A DNA stretch of 64,000 nucleotides, taken from NCBI GenBank assembly GCA_036768485.1, contig JAVLUZ010000767.1, forward strand, positions 124,001 to 188,000, read 5' to 3'. The stretch comes from Mermis nigrescens. Taxonomy: Eukaryota; Nematoda; Enoplea; Mermithida; Mermithidae. Both the position numbers and the translations under genes were made by a program. The notes under the pieces were generated by a model. It worked only from the letters and a program-made list of their open reading frames with translations, did not search any database and was not told where the DNA came from. Positions 24,811-36,240 of the stretch are shown here, in pieces. The first letter of the stretch is position 1, and each line of letters begins with the position of its first letter.

Positions 24811-25345
24811 GCGCGTATTTGGGAGCGGTTGTTCCCTCTGTCGACCCAAGAAAATTGGTGATGAGGCGCTGGGTGTGCATTATTCTAAGGTTTTGTTATC
24901 TGTCATTTTTACCGATTTTTCGGCGCTTCGTGTCTGATGTTTATTCCTAATTACATTAGTGGCTTCCATGACAGTCTAGCGGCCTTATTTTTGTGTCAGA
25001 GCGAAACTTCTGGCAAGTTTCCTCTAGTAACATTGTATTTCATAAGCGTGGAGAGACCTACGATAGCCTGAGTTAACCTTTGGCTGCAAACACTTAGTCT
25101 CAATTTCCTGAATTCTTCCGATGCTTTGCATCAGGTTTTGCATTAAATGAAACTTAAGCAACCTATTTTAGTTTTTCACTGCAAACGATTTTCAGTTTTT
25201 TTGAATTTTTTTCGAAAAAATTGCACTACAAATGCTTTTAACTGCTAGAAAACAGCCAGAAACACTATTCGGTGCAAAATTAACAGCGTTTAGGGCTTTT
25301 TTTGACAGTTTTAGAAAAAAGTTTGGAATCAGCCCTCCTTATCAG
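24811..25345 (+). repeat. Dispersed ~500 bp repeat inside the palindrome loop
   Basis: GAGCGGTTGTTCCCTCTGTC, TTTCGGCGCTTCGTG, a GAAAACAGCCAGAAACACTATTCGG stretch (written here over 20 bases only as landmarks at 25250-25275), and CAGCCCTCC near 25332 match the order seen at 13861-14365 and 50780-51385. The rest of the loop (24259-24810, 25346-25670) shows nothing recognisable. Confidence 0.55.
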
Positions 25346-25670
25346 AAAACCGTACATTTGTCACTATTTTCTTCATATTGTTTCCACGATGCTTAGGATT
25401 GCTTGTGATGCTAACCAATCATGCAGTTGCGTTTTCCAGAGATGAAAAAATTCACATTTCGTTCAACAAAATTGAGTACACTAAAATTAAATTGAATCGA
25501 AACCTTAGCAAGCCTTTTGTCATACATCTCTGAAAATATCGCCCAAAACTAATTAAATCTCTGAGGACTGTTTCAAAGAGTAATAGAACAGCTTGTAACT
25601 CGCATATGCACATGCGCTCACGAAATTTGTGAATTAAATAGTATTTTCAAAAACTGTTTCAGTAATTATT

Positions 25671-28210
25671 TATCATAGGTAGCGCGTTAGCGCGTACCTA
25701 TAATATACTTGGGTACCCCTAACACCTGTGCACCCCCCTACAGCTATAACGGGACACTTCTGGAAGGCGCGGTTTTTTTAAAAGAAAGATAATAAAAAAA
25801 TTCGCTGCCCACGGTTTTTTTGTTTTTCTTGAAACTCAAAAATGACTGTGTAAAGAAGGTGTAAAGTTTTTGTGTAACGTTATAACATAGGACAAATTTT
25901 GGGACATTTATAATGCGGCATGTGAACAACTGAGTATTGATGACTCGAAGAATTGAACAGCATAGGATAATAGAGGGATGAATTCTACAGATGGGCACTT
26001 TTTTGTTTTTTGAAATTCGCATTAGTTATCGAATGGGCAGTGTAAAGAGTGCGAAAATCTGGGGGTGAAAAAGCACTTTTGGTCGAGTTTTCAACCTGCT
26101 TATGTCTGATACTAAGTCCGCTTATGAGTTTTTTGAAATGTTTTCTGACAGAAATGTAGAGCGGATCAAGGGCTACATTCTGCATATAAGCAAAGTCTTC
26201 AACGCTCTATGGTGAGTTAGATCCTGGGGTTTAAAGTTTACACTCTAGTGGATGGTGTAAAAAACTGATTTTAAGTAAGATTTCTCTGCCAAATTTTTTC
26301 GCTTATGAGTCAGGGTGAATTGAATACAGCAGTAATAAAGTGCCTCTGAGGGGCTACACATCGCAGCAAACTGCATTTAAAAAAACGCAATATTGAGTTA
26401 TTTATGGGGGTGTAAAGTTCGAAATCAGAGGTAAAAAATGGGCGAAAAGAACACGTTTTTCCGAATTTTGATTAATAAATCATACCAAATAATTTTTGCA
26501 AGAGAATTTTGGCACACAGGAATGTACTACGATTTAAAAGCTACAAATTGTACCGACCCGAATTTCTTTAAACTCAATGGGGAGTTCGGTACGGAATTTT
26601 AAAGTTTACAGTGTTCTAAATGATGGAAAATACGTTTTTGTTGCGTTTTTTGTTCGCCACTTTCTCCGTCCAGAAGTCGGGATAAGTCCAATAGAATAAA
26701 AATAAAGTGCTTTATATCGGGTGCATGTCAAAGCAAATTGTCTATACATTAATATTTAGCGAGTGTAAAGTCAAAAATTTGCTGTTTAAAATGCGTTTCT
26801 GTCTTGTTTTTTCTGCCTGCTTCTCCGGTTATGAGTCAGGGACCCGATTATCAAGTCTAGAAATGGACCAGGAACCAAATTTGATATGCCAGTCTGGCGC
26901 ATATGTTTACACTCTACGGTGTTGTAAAGTGGTTTACACCTATTGTTAGTTTGCTCATAGAACAATATGGAGACTTAATTTTTTCATAAACATTAATCGT
27001 AATATCGGAACAATATCAAAATTATGAATCTGACCAAAATCTTCTTTACACTAGGTGTTTACACGAAGTTTACACTACATATGTTTTTATCTTCGATTTT
27101 GAGCATTCCAGAAACCTAATTTTTCCTGGAGTCAGAAATTTTCAAAGAATCAAATGTGAGACGTCACGTAGGCGCGTTTGTTTACATCCAACAGTGATGT
27201 AAAGTAGTTTACACTCATTGTTTATTTGTCCTCAGACCATTGTACACATGCAATTTTTTCATAAATGTTGATCTTAATATCCGAGTAATATCAGATTTAC
27301 AAATCCGACTAGAATCCTCTTTACACTCGGTGGTTGTGTAAAGTTTACACTGCTAATTAATCTTCGTTCTAGAGCTTTGCGAAAACCTGAATTTTTTGCC
27401 GAAATCTGAAAATTTACATGGAATCAAATAAGGGACGTCAGCTGGGCGCGTTTGTTTACACTCAACAGTGATGTAAAGTGGTTTATCTTCGTTCTAGAGC
27501 TTTGCAAAAACCTAAATTTTTTGCCGAAATCTGAAAAGTTACATGGAATCAAATAAGGGACGTCAGCTGGGCGCGTTTGTTTACACTCAACAGTGATGTA
27601 AAGTGGTTTACATCTGTGTCTATTTGTCATTAAACCGTTATGGAGACGTAATTTTTTCATGAATGTTGATCGTAATATTCGAGTAATATCGAATCTACAA
27701 ATCCGACTAAAATCTTCTTTACACTCGTTGCTAGTGTAAAGTTTACACTATATAATAAGCTTCTTTCTAGAGCCTCACGGTAACTTATTTTTTCTCTAAA
27801 GTCGTAAAATATATATGGAAACAGATGTGATACGTCTGCTAGGGGCGCATGAAGAGTAGTGTAAAGTGATTAACACCTAATGTTAATTTGTTCTTGGAAC
27901 ATTATAGAGGTTTCATTCCTTAATAAATGCTGATCGTTATATCAGAGCAATATCGAAATTATTAATCCCACTAAAATTCTTTACACTCATGTGTAAAGTT
28001 TAAAATGTAAATTAAGTTGAGCTCTAGAAAGTTTTGTAAGCATATTTCTTTACAGGATGTTCTACGTAACATAAGAATTACTAATCAGAATGTTTGTTTC
28101 TTCTACAACTAGTAGCTTTGTAAAGTTTAAACCATTCAATCATTAGAAGAACCGCACAGTAAATGAAATCTAGTATTGTATTTCCAAATCTTGCTAATTA
28201 AAAGTGGGGA
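25671..28210 (-). repeat. Right-arm cap and array
   Basis: Reverse complement of 21762-24258, including the tandem ~130-base duplication (27355-27620) that is also present in the left arm. AGTGTAAAGTTTACACT at 27733-27749 is one of the cleanest palindromic motifs. Confidence 0.88.
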
Positions 28211-29029
28211 TACTAGCAAAGAAAAATGCTCCGATGGAACAAAAAAGGGGAATATACTTGGGATTGTGAATTATCGAGGATGTAAAAGGAGGGACTAGGA
28301 AAAATCTCCCTATGTTATATGCCAAGAATCGCAAAATATGTAAAAATCGAGACTTTCTCTAAACAATGCAAAAAATCGAAGTATATTCTGCGGCCTTTGA
28401 AAAATGTAAAAGTTTAGTAAACAATTGCTGTAGACATGTGTAACAAGAGTATCTACATAAGGTCTGTTGCACGTCAGCTTCCGTGTTTCCTACTGCTTTG
28501 AACCAACAATATCATCGATTGTCTTGAATGCATCGATATGTACTATTTCATTCAATTCGCTTAGCTACTGCATTGCTAATTCGCTGCTTTTTCAATCAAT
28601 TTTTCGGGAATTTGAATATTGCTTGCACTTTGACACTTAGAATGGCTGTATCTGCTAAGTGACATGCTTAGTAATAACGAAATACGAACAACTTAATTAT
28701 GATTTGTTAACAGCATTTCACTTTCAGTCACATTATTAAGCAACTCAAAGTTGAATGAAGTCTGCAAAAAGTTGCATTACGTAATATGCTTTTAAGATAT
28801 TATGTCCATCAGAAAAATTATTTTAAAATAATACGTTTTTTCAGAGACCGCAGAATATACTTCGATTTTTTTGCATTGTTCAGAGAAAGTCTGATTTTTA
28901 ACATATTTTGCGATTTTTGGCATATAACATAGGGAGATTTTTTCTAGTCCCCTCCTTTAACATCCTCGATAATTCACAATCCCAAGTATATTCCCCTTTT
29001 TTCCATCGGAGCATTTTTCTTTGCTAGTA
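28211..29029. repeat. Hairpin module, right arm outer end
   Basis: Inverted counterpart of 20937-21761, with the same ~200-base self-complementary ends (28211-28405 and 28835-29029) and the same non-coding centre. Confidence 0.88.
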
Positions 29030-29399
29030 TAATTATATATAATACCTACGCAACACAAAAATATAACGGACGGTGATTGATGTCTTTATCAATCGCTTTG
29101 ATTATGATCTTTACATTTTCATATGAGGTCATTAATTTCTATACAGTGACTGAAGCATTCCATGGTCGATATTCTGCAGGTCAGGCCTGACATGCGGTCG
29201 AAAATTCACATAGTAAATGCTGATATTAGAACAGATGATTTTAAAAAAGGATGACGAAAATTGGGTTTTTGTATTCAGCAGGCCTAATTAATATGTCACA
29301 CATTTTTTCAATTTTCAGGTAGTTTTCGTGTAAAACCTCAGTAAGCAAATAATCTTAATCAAAATTTAAATTAACATAAAAATTGTCGTAGAAAAAGTT

Positions 29400-29732
29400 T
29401 GTTTACCTTGCATCGTACTTCAAGAATCTCGTATTGTTTGTCCGAATCAGCATTTGTTCTATTCGGATTAATTAAGTACAGTTCTTCGCTCAGCGAATCG
29501 TTGCACTCAGTTCTTGAATTGCAGAGCAATGTCTTAAATGGACTGCAAGAAATGGAACGCCTCTGGCAAAATGTCGACGACAATTTAGTTCTCTTGTCAA
29601 TCCATCTTGAGCAAAAGAGTGATTTAATCCTTGATTTATTACCGATATGGTCCACTGAATTAGAACCATTTGATTTCGCGCAAAGTCCCGATAGAGCGTG
29701 CCAAGAAAATCGTCTAAAACCACTTGTCAGGT
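29400..29732 (+). CDS. Candidate orphan coding exon
   Basis: Open frame in non-repeat sequence. From about 29510 it reads like protein: helical, acidic, with LQEMERLWQNVDD, LLSIHLEQKSDLILDLLPIW and FDFAQSPDRACQEN. It ends at CTTGTCAG|GTAATC, a consensus 5' splice site exactly where the frame would stop. CACTCAG at 29511 and TTGCAG at 29523 are possible acceptors. I do not recognise the family and find no partner exon in the window, so the gene could extend far away. The minus-strand frame over the same bases looks less protein-like. Low to moderate confidence. Confidence 0.33.
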
Positions 29733-30359
29733 AATCTTCCCGACATTCATTAAGCGTATACCATTCGTCTATAATCTTTTCGCTTAACACAGGGTACAAA
29801 ATATATAATAGTTGATCGTTCGATATTATTTTTCATTTGGAAAAATTGCTTGAATTAAAGTGATCTTACTTATTGCTTTCTTTTGTACGTCTAAAGACAT
29901 GCGGGGTCCGTACGATAATAAAATAAGAATAAGAAAAAGAATAAGCATAAATAAAATAATTCGTAAAATAAAGCAGTCTTTACAGTCAGTTATTATAATC
30001 TCTTCTCACTGTGTGCTTCTCGGTAATTAATGTCGGCTTTGCAGCGATAGAATTAGAATAAAAATTAAAAATAAAATTTTAAATTAAGCTTTTTTATTCC
30101 AAACATGCACTCTTTCGTTAAGTACATATAAATACGAATGAATGACCAAGTCGGCAAGTTGAATTACAGGTTGTTCAATGCACTTATCAAATTCAATGGC
30201 AAAAAAACTACTCTGATTTGCAAAACGTATTTGAGTAATTACAAAAAAATGAAAGCGGCTGCACGAATTTCCCTCTCCCTAAAATAAGATCATGCTATTC
30301 TCGCCTAATTTCAGAAAAATCAAATTTCTCTTCTGGGCCAACTGCATGCTTGGCATGTG
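29733..30359. other. Intergenic, nothing recognised
   Basis: AT-rich unique-looking sequence with AATAAAATAAG-type iterations near 29918-29960; no gene, RNA or repeat recognised. Confidence 0.6.
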
Positions 30360-30480
30360 TAGTCTGTTTCACATAAGCTTGCGCCTTCATTTAACAACTT
30401 TTAGCTCTTGTAAACCATTTTCCAGAATACATTGAATTGATTTGAAGAAGAGAAACCACAAGCTTATGTGAAGCAGACTA
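30360..30480. mobile_element. 121-bp MITE with TAGTCTGTTTCA ends
   Basis: TAGTCTGTTTCACATAAGCT at the left and AGCTTATGTGAAGCAGACTA at the right are inverted repeats with one mismatch over more than 20 bases. TA at both ends fits Tc1/mariner-type TA targeting. It shares its terminus with the tRNA-carrying elements at 58179-60014 and a lone end at 15651. Confidence 0.85.
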
Positions 30481-31056
30481 AAGTCCATAAATAAACCAGC
30501 TACAATGGGCAGCAACCAAGTTAGGGGTCTAGATGGGGCAGAAACTGACAAAAATCGCAAAAACGTCAAAAATTGAACTCTGGAGAGTCTACCGTAATCT
30601 GCGTGGGTATTATCTTTCTTGGACTACAAATCGGTGGGTGTACATTAAGGACACTGTTCTTGATATTTCAGACCATGCTCGTTTTTTCTAGAACATTAAA
30701 ACAAAAAAGTCGAAAAAATCGAAAAATTTGAGTTAATTAACCAATAGTCAAAAAATGAATATAAGCACCAAAAAATTTTTGAGCTTCAATAGTTAACAAA
30801 ACGCTCGAAACATTACAGTTTCTAACATTTTTTCGGAAAACCGACTATTCTGAAGGACGCCATTTTTTGCGGGGATCAGTATCTTTATGGGGTCTAAACT
30901 CCGAGAACACGTGTGGTCTGAATCCCGCCCCTAACCCCAGACTAAAAACCTTTTCACCGTTTTAGTAGAGATGTAAAAAATACTTAAAAGTCAAAATAAA
31001 TTGGTAACATTAGAATTTTAACGCCTAATAATAATCACGAGTTTGAAGTCTACCAT
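30481..31056. other. Intergenic, decayed repeat-like sequence
   Basis: Contains GTCGAAAAAATCGAAAAAT-type words common to the dispersed repeats here, but no boundary or gene can be defined. Confidence 0.5.
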
Positions 31057-31549
31057 CATAGGTTGGCAGCACCAAAATTCTGGGGGAGGGTGAAAGGTTT
31101 TTCCAAAGGTCAAAAAATAGTCTTAAAAATGGTGGTATGGCCAAAAAAACCATTTCTCAACGTTTCTCATCGAGCACTAACCATTGGCATCAAAAAATTG
31201 CGAAAAAGTAACGGAAAAAAAATTTCATAAATTGAATTCTGGGGGGCATACATGCACATAGGGAGGTGTGAGAGCGGGGTATTACCCACTGCTGAAGCGT
31301 CGAAAACTTAAGTTCTGTCAAGAAATTTGAGGCAAAAATAGTGCATTTTTAAGCGATATTGACGTAAAACTAAGCCAAAACTCAATTTACTGTAGTAACA
31401 ATCCTGGATTTTACCCCTCCCTGACACAAAAATCTCGCTTTTACCCCTCCCTGGCCAACCTGACCTTGTGCATCTATGGGGGTATTTTGGTTTCTGGGGT
31501 ATTCAGCCTTCTGGGGGTGCACACCCCCAACTCCCTACGCCCAAGTATA
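31057..31549 (+). mobile_element. hAT-like MITE split by a ~225 bp insertion
   Basis: Starts CATAGGTTGGC and ends CGCCCAAGTATA; flanking octamers TCTACCAT and GCTACCAT match at 7 of 8. The body is interrupted between about 31247 and 31474 by a segment with C-rich TTTTACCCCTCCCTG blocks, after which the element resumes at GGGGGTATTTTGGTTTCTGG. Confidence 0.7.
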
Positions 31550-32000
31550 GCTACCATCCTTCAAGTATTACACTTCAAAGAGTGCATTTTTAGAAATCAT
31601 AATGTGCTTCGAAATCATTATAGAAACACGAAATTATTAGCAACTAAAAACATATTCAAATCGTCATGTTGCATTCGTCTTGCTTAAAACACGTTAACGT
31701 TTAAAGGATGCCAATTATGAAGTTAATAAATCAAATTTCGATTTCAATCATCAAGCAAGCTCAAATTCATTAGAGTAGGTACCTACCTTATTTTGTCAGA
31801 ATCCATGGAACAATTTGCACATTCTGTCGCCTCGTCATATCGATGAGCGCTTTTCTGCGGTTGATGCACAACAGTGACAGTGACGCATTGATCATGCTTC
31901 TGTGCATTGTACTTTAATATTCTGATCGCCTGAGCGGGAGTATATCCTGTCAAGCAACTGTGATCTCACATAGCGTGGAAATGTTCTGATCTCTTAGAAT
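31550..32000. other. Intergenic, nothing recognised
   Basis: No supported gene or repeat; the short open frame 31466-31687 is partly MITE-derived. Confidence 0.55.
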
Positions 32001-32659
32001 TCAAAAACCCTGCACACCCTCAGAATTGAAAATGTTTAAGAATTTTTTGTTTTTTTTTGCGACAGAGCTCGAAGATAAACATAAAAAATTGTGTTTTATT
32101 CGCCTTCTATCTACCTTTTTCCAAAAAATGCATTCTTTGCATTCTGACAACAATACTTCTTGTTAAGGTGAGGGTTGAGGGGGGTTTGACCTTCCCCAAA
32201 AGAATGATTACTGACACCGCAAAATGGCTGTAACCCCTCAGAATTGTCAATTTTTTTGTAAAAATTGTAAAAAGTAGGAGGGGTGTTCAATAAGTCCGTA
32301 TCTTTTTGGGGAAAATCATTCTAATGGCATGAAACGTCACTTTTTGTAATGCTTAGGGTCTGTGATGGCGACCTGTGAAGTTTTATTATGATTATGCTTT
32401 TATTTAAATAGTTATTGATTCAATAGTTTTACAACTTTTATTTATGTCGAATAATTTGGCAGTTGGGCAAGGGTTTGATCTCCGTTTATTTGATGCTGAA
32501 ATATCAAAAGAGCGCTGAGATCTCTAGTGAGCTGTGGGCCATCGATGTAACCAATGGCCTTGCATTTTGTACTAAAAAGTTAGATATTACACATTTCAAT
32601 GCGGCCCATGAGTCATTTGAAGATGGGGCCTAGCGCGGAGCACCACAAGTGGCCATGAC

Positions 32660-32916
32660 CATACGTGGGCAGCAAGAAAATTCTGGGAGGGGGGTGCAAG
32701 ATTTTTCAAAGGTGAAAAAATGGCCTTAAAAGTGGTGGTATGGCATAAAAAACACCATTTTTCGACGTTTCTCATTGAGCACTATCTATTGGCATCAAAA
32801 AATTGCGAAAAAAGCGAAGAACAATTTTAAAAAATTGAATTCTAGGGGTATTTTGATTTCTGGGGGTATTTTGGTTTATCGGGGGGTGCATACCCCAACC
32901 CCCACGCCCAGGTGAG
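32660..32916 (+). mobile_element. hAT-like MITE nested in mariner, perfect TSD
   Basis: CATACGTGGGC to GCCCAGGTGAG, flanked by GCCATGAC on both sides (32652-32659, 32917-32924). It interrupts the N-terminal region of the transposase remnant. Confidence 0.88.
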
Positions 32917-32919
32917 GCC

Positions 32920-34330
32920 ATGACCCTTGAAAAGATTGAAGCCATATGGGACCTATTCATCAGAACCTGTCCAAAAAAGGTTAGGCAGATTGCGGCCATC
33001 ATGAACACTGGTGTCGGCACTGTCTGTTTAGTCTGTTTGATTCTAGTCAAAAATTTAGAGACTGCACCATAGGTGGGCACTGGGCATCCGAAATTCTGGG
33101 GGAGAATTTTCAAAGGTCCAAAAATGGTCTTAAAAGTGGCCGTATGGCGAAAATACACCATTTTTCGACGTTTCTCATCGAGCACTATCCAATGGCATCA
33201 AAAAATCGCTAAAAAAGCAAAAAAAATTTCAAAATTTGAATTCTGGGAGGGTATTTTGATTTCTGGGAGGTATTTCAACTTCTGGGGGGTGCATACCCAC
33301 CAAACCCCCCACGCCCACGTGTGGACTGCACACGTCGGGTGCCTTAATTGTCCGCATGAGATTTGAAGCAGAATTGGGCAACTTTGAACATTGCCTTGCA
33401 CCACCATTTTGATATTGATCTAAAAAGAGCGGTAGGTAAGGAGTAATTGGCAACAAAACGAGAGTCCACTGGCATGATCCTTAGACAAAACGACTGCACA
33501 TGGAAAGAATAGAAGGGTGGCCGACACACATTCCCAATAGGGGGAGGGTGAGAGGGGTATTACCCCCACCTCAGGGTCGAGACTTGAAACACTGTCAGAC
33601 GATTTTGAGCTATGAAACATATCCTGCAATGATTTTTGGGTACAAAAGCAGCGAAGATACTAAAAATTTTTCGCGCTCCGCGCCGACTAGACATTTCTGT
33701 CTTGTTTAACCATACAATACCTAGAATGAAGTTGAAATGATCTGAAAAGCCAAAACTTTCGATGAATTTTTATATTTTTCCTTACAAGAGTGACGGAACT
33801 AGTCAGAATGAGACAAAAAGTAGTTAAAAATGCAGTTTTTCACATTAAAACATGCTATATAGGATGTTTTAGCCATTTTTCATATTTGACGTGCAAAAAA
33901 AGGCTAGAATTCTAAATTTAATGGTCTCAAATTTTGGGATATCACCCGCCCCCCACTCTGAACTTTTGACCTTGGGAAACTATGGTGGCCGGCCCGAAAT
34001 CAGAACAAGCGTTGTCAAATCATCTGGCAAGGTAATGATGTCATTGTTCTGGGATACAGAGGATAAATCGTGATTATTTTGCTGCCAGCCAAGTGGGCAA
34101 CCAATAGGCAATACTGTATAAAGCTGTTAGTCCAGTTGCGCGAGTTTATCAAGGCAAAAAACTGAAAATTTTGAGCATTGGTGTGCTGATTTTGCACGAT
34201 AATGCTTTGACACACAAGGCGTCAGTCGCCCGGCAGACCCTCGCCAATTGCCAACCCCAAAAACTTGCGAATCCAGCAATTTTGCTGGATTTAGCTTTCA
34301 GGGACTTCCACACATCCAAGAAAAAAACTT
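32920..34330 (+). pseudogene. Mariner-type transposase pseudogene
   Basis: Fragments of a Tc1/mariner transposase, which would cut and rejoin the element ends. An N-terminal helix-turn-helix-like piece from 32920 reads TLEKIEAIWDLFIR and CPKKVRQIAAIMNTGVGTV. A catalytic-domain piece ends in GKVMMSLFWDTEDKS at about 34027-34071. After stops, ILHDNALTHKASVARQ from 34189 corresponds to the family's HDNA motif with the second catalytic Asp, followed by LANPAILLDLAFRDFH. Stops, frameshifts and two inserted MITEs break the frame, so it is dead. Exact mariner subfamily unresolved. Confidence 0.8.
33068..33323 (+). mobile_element. hAT-like MITE nested in mariner, second copy
   Basis: CATAGGTGGGC to GCCCACGTGTG, flanked by GACTGCAC (33060-33067 and 33324-33331). 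Same orientation as the copy 400 bases upstream. Confidence 0.88.
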
Positions 34331-34805
34331 GACATAAGCGATAGACGTTTTGAGTATGAGAGCGAGGAAAAGCTTACTGTAATGAGCTTTTTAATTTTGA
34401 ACCTGTGAACTTTTGGTTACTGAGTGTAGAAAAGTGCAGAGCACGTGGGCTTAAGTCGTTCAACATTGGCGATGATTATAATTAAAAATAACTTGTTTGC
34501 TTGTTGATATGAAAAAGGCTACGGACTTATTGAACACCCTTTATGCCTTTTTTAGCGTTTCAGCTCACTTTTGGCTCAAAGTCCCAAGTTTTTGGCGCTT
34601 CGGGCCGTAACACATTTTTGACTATATTTTGTTAAATGTACTCGATTTTTTTGAAATTTTTTTAAAAATATTTTCATCTTTTGATTACGAAAGAACAAGC
34701 ATTGTCCAAAACGTCGAAAAAAAGTGTTTCTGATGTGTACCCTTCGTTTTTTGGCTAAGAAAAGCAATTTTCAAAAATTGTTGGGCCCGATTCCCAGATT
34801 TCCCG

Positions 34806-35149
34806 TGTTACACGTATGCTGACATGACAACCGTATTAAAAAAATATATTATAAAAAAATCATTTTAGCAACTCAAATTCGAAAATAATTCAAATCTGTT
34901 ATTAAAAGCTTTCGTCGGCCAATGTAAATGAAATAACGAAAGCATTATAAGCATTGGAAATTACCATGAATAAGATCTGTCATTATTCTTACTGAAGTAC
35001 TATTTCAATTCCCCGAGGAAAATGTGTGTTAAAACTTAAATAGCCCAATTAAATACAAAACCGTATTAAAATAAACAAACGTGCTTTAGATAAGTATAAT
35101 AATTATTAATGTTAACGTCATTTATTTATTTTCTTAAAAAATATGATTG
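34806..35149. other. Intergenic, nothing recognised
   Basis: AT-rich spacer before the nested foldback; no gene or repeat recognised. Confidence 0.55.
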
Positions 35150-35360
35150 TGTCTCAACAGCTACACCAGTCCCAACAGCCCCACCATCCCAACAACCCCA
35201 CCAAAAATCCCAACAGCCCCACCCGTCCCGACAGTCCCCACCGTCCCAACAGCCCCACCAATAATTCCAACAGCCCCACCAATCCCAACAGCCCCACCAA
35301 GCCCAGCAGTTCCACCGTTCCAGCAGTCCTACCGTTCCAACAGTCGCACTGTCCCAACCA
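35150..35360 (+). repeat. CCCAACAGCCCCACC minisatellite, outer left arm
   Basis: About a dozen units near 15-18 bases (TCCCAACAGCCCCACCG variants). Both strands give long proline/serine- or glycine/tryptophan-rich open frames that are repeat translation only. The mirror array is at 38812-39070; the outer edges also match (TGTCTCAACAG against CTAATGAGACA). Confidence 0.92.
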
Positions 35361-36240
35361 CACATAAGCGTTGGGGAGGGGATGTTTAGAGTTTAACCCC
35401 CTCAACCCGAAATTCTGGAAATCCCCCAAATTATGATAGATCCCAGAATTATATTTTTAGCACATTTCTCGGTCACTTTACCCCACCAGACCCACAGAAT
35501 TTGTTCGCTGCCAATGTTGGTTCCAACTGCCCCATTGTTATAATCATAGATACACAGTACGACCGGTCTGGAGAAGGAGTATTGAGCCAAAAATTACCTT
35601 AAAATGGTATGAATGTCAAAATAGCGTAAAAACTACGCTAATCCACATTTTATGGCTATTTTGAAGCAGATCAGCGTGAAAATGTTGATTTTCATTTAAT
35701 TTTAACACTTATCTTTCCTTTTTTTCACCAGAACATTTTCATTTTTTTCTGGCAGTCTAGACTAGACCACAATGAGCAGGAATCTAATCTTGCGAGATGA
35801 CTCGAATGAGTCAAAATCCCGGATTGCGCAAAAATGCCGATATTTCAATTCTGGCGGGTCTAACAGTTTCTCAGGTAGAGTTATTCTGAAAATGTTAACC
35901 TGCACGTTCGTGTATGGTCTTGATGAAATATACGAAGTCGAAAAATAGTCAAAAAAATATCTGTCATAAAAAATTAATATTGCATGATTTTATTATATAA
36001 AATAACATGTACTTAAGATCATACTTAAACAATATGTGAAAATGTTGAATAATACATGGCGGAATGGATAAGTATATCGTTTTTTATTCTATTTAATCGC
36101 CGTGTAAAAGAGAACGCAAACCGATTTATAAATCATTTTAATGAGCTTAGAAAAAACTGCAGACGCAGCAGGATATTAGGAAACGTTATAAGACAGTAAA
36201 AAACAGGATTCATCCACATGCAATTAGGGTGGGCGAGGGG
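35361..36240. other. Spacer between the two left minisatellites
   Basis: No gene recognised. C-rich TTTACCCCACCAGACCCACA near 35477 and a CCAGAATT word recall the dispersed repeats. Confidence 0.5.

Larger units (their letters stand above)
20937..29029. repeat. 8.1 kb giant imperfect palindrome
   Basis: Left arm 20937-24258 and right arm 25671-29029 are reverse complements across their whole length, around a ~1.4 kb loop. The outer ends are TACTAGCAAAG and CTTTGCTAGTA; the inner ends are CGCGCTACCTATGAT and ATCATAGGTAGCGCG. In one ~180-base stretch compared by eye (23040-23220 against 26760-26943) I count about ten differences, including two 1-base indels. Each arm consists of a hairpin module, a degenerate tandem array and a cap. 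No gene was recognised in either arm; open frames in the arms mirror one another and are not protein-like. Confidence 0.92.
32277..34541 (+). mobile_element. Degenerate mariner-like element
   Basis: GGGTGTTCAATAAGTCCGTA (32281-32300) and TACGGACTTATTGAACACCC (34520-34539) are perfect 20-bp inverted ends, with TA on both outer sides (32275-32276, 34542-34543). Transposase remnants run left to right between them. Two hAT-like MITEs (32660-32916, 33068-33323) and other debris are nested inside, so it is an old copy. Confidence 0.88.
32001..34805. repeat. Dispersed repeat interrupted by a mariner element
   Basis: Left part 32001-32276 and right part 34544-34805 join to a unit resembling 56141-56525. 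Shared blocks: CCCCTCAGAATT, GTAAAAAGT, TTTGGCTCAAA, TTTTTGGCGCTTCG, TTTTTGACTATATTTT, TACTCGATTTTTT and a GCAATGTCCRAAACGTC-like block. The break lies at GTAAAAAGTA | TATGCC. Confidence 0.6.

Noticed and set aside
35126..35429. Open frames rich in Pro/Ser/Asn (plus) or Gly/Trp/Cys (minus), and the similar ones at 38797-39106
   Set aside because: Repeat translation of the CCCAACAGCCCCACC arrays, mirrored at both sites.
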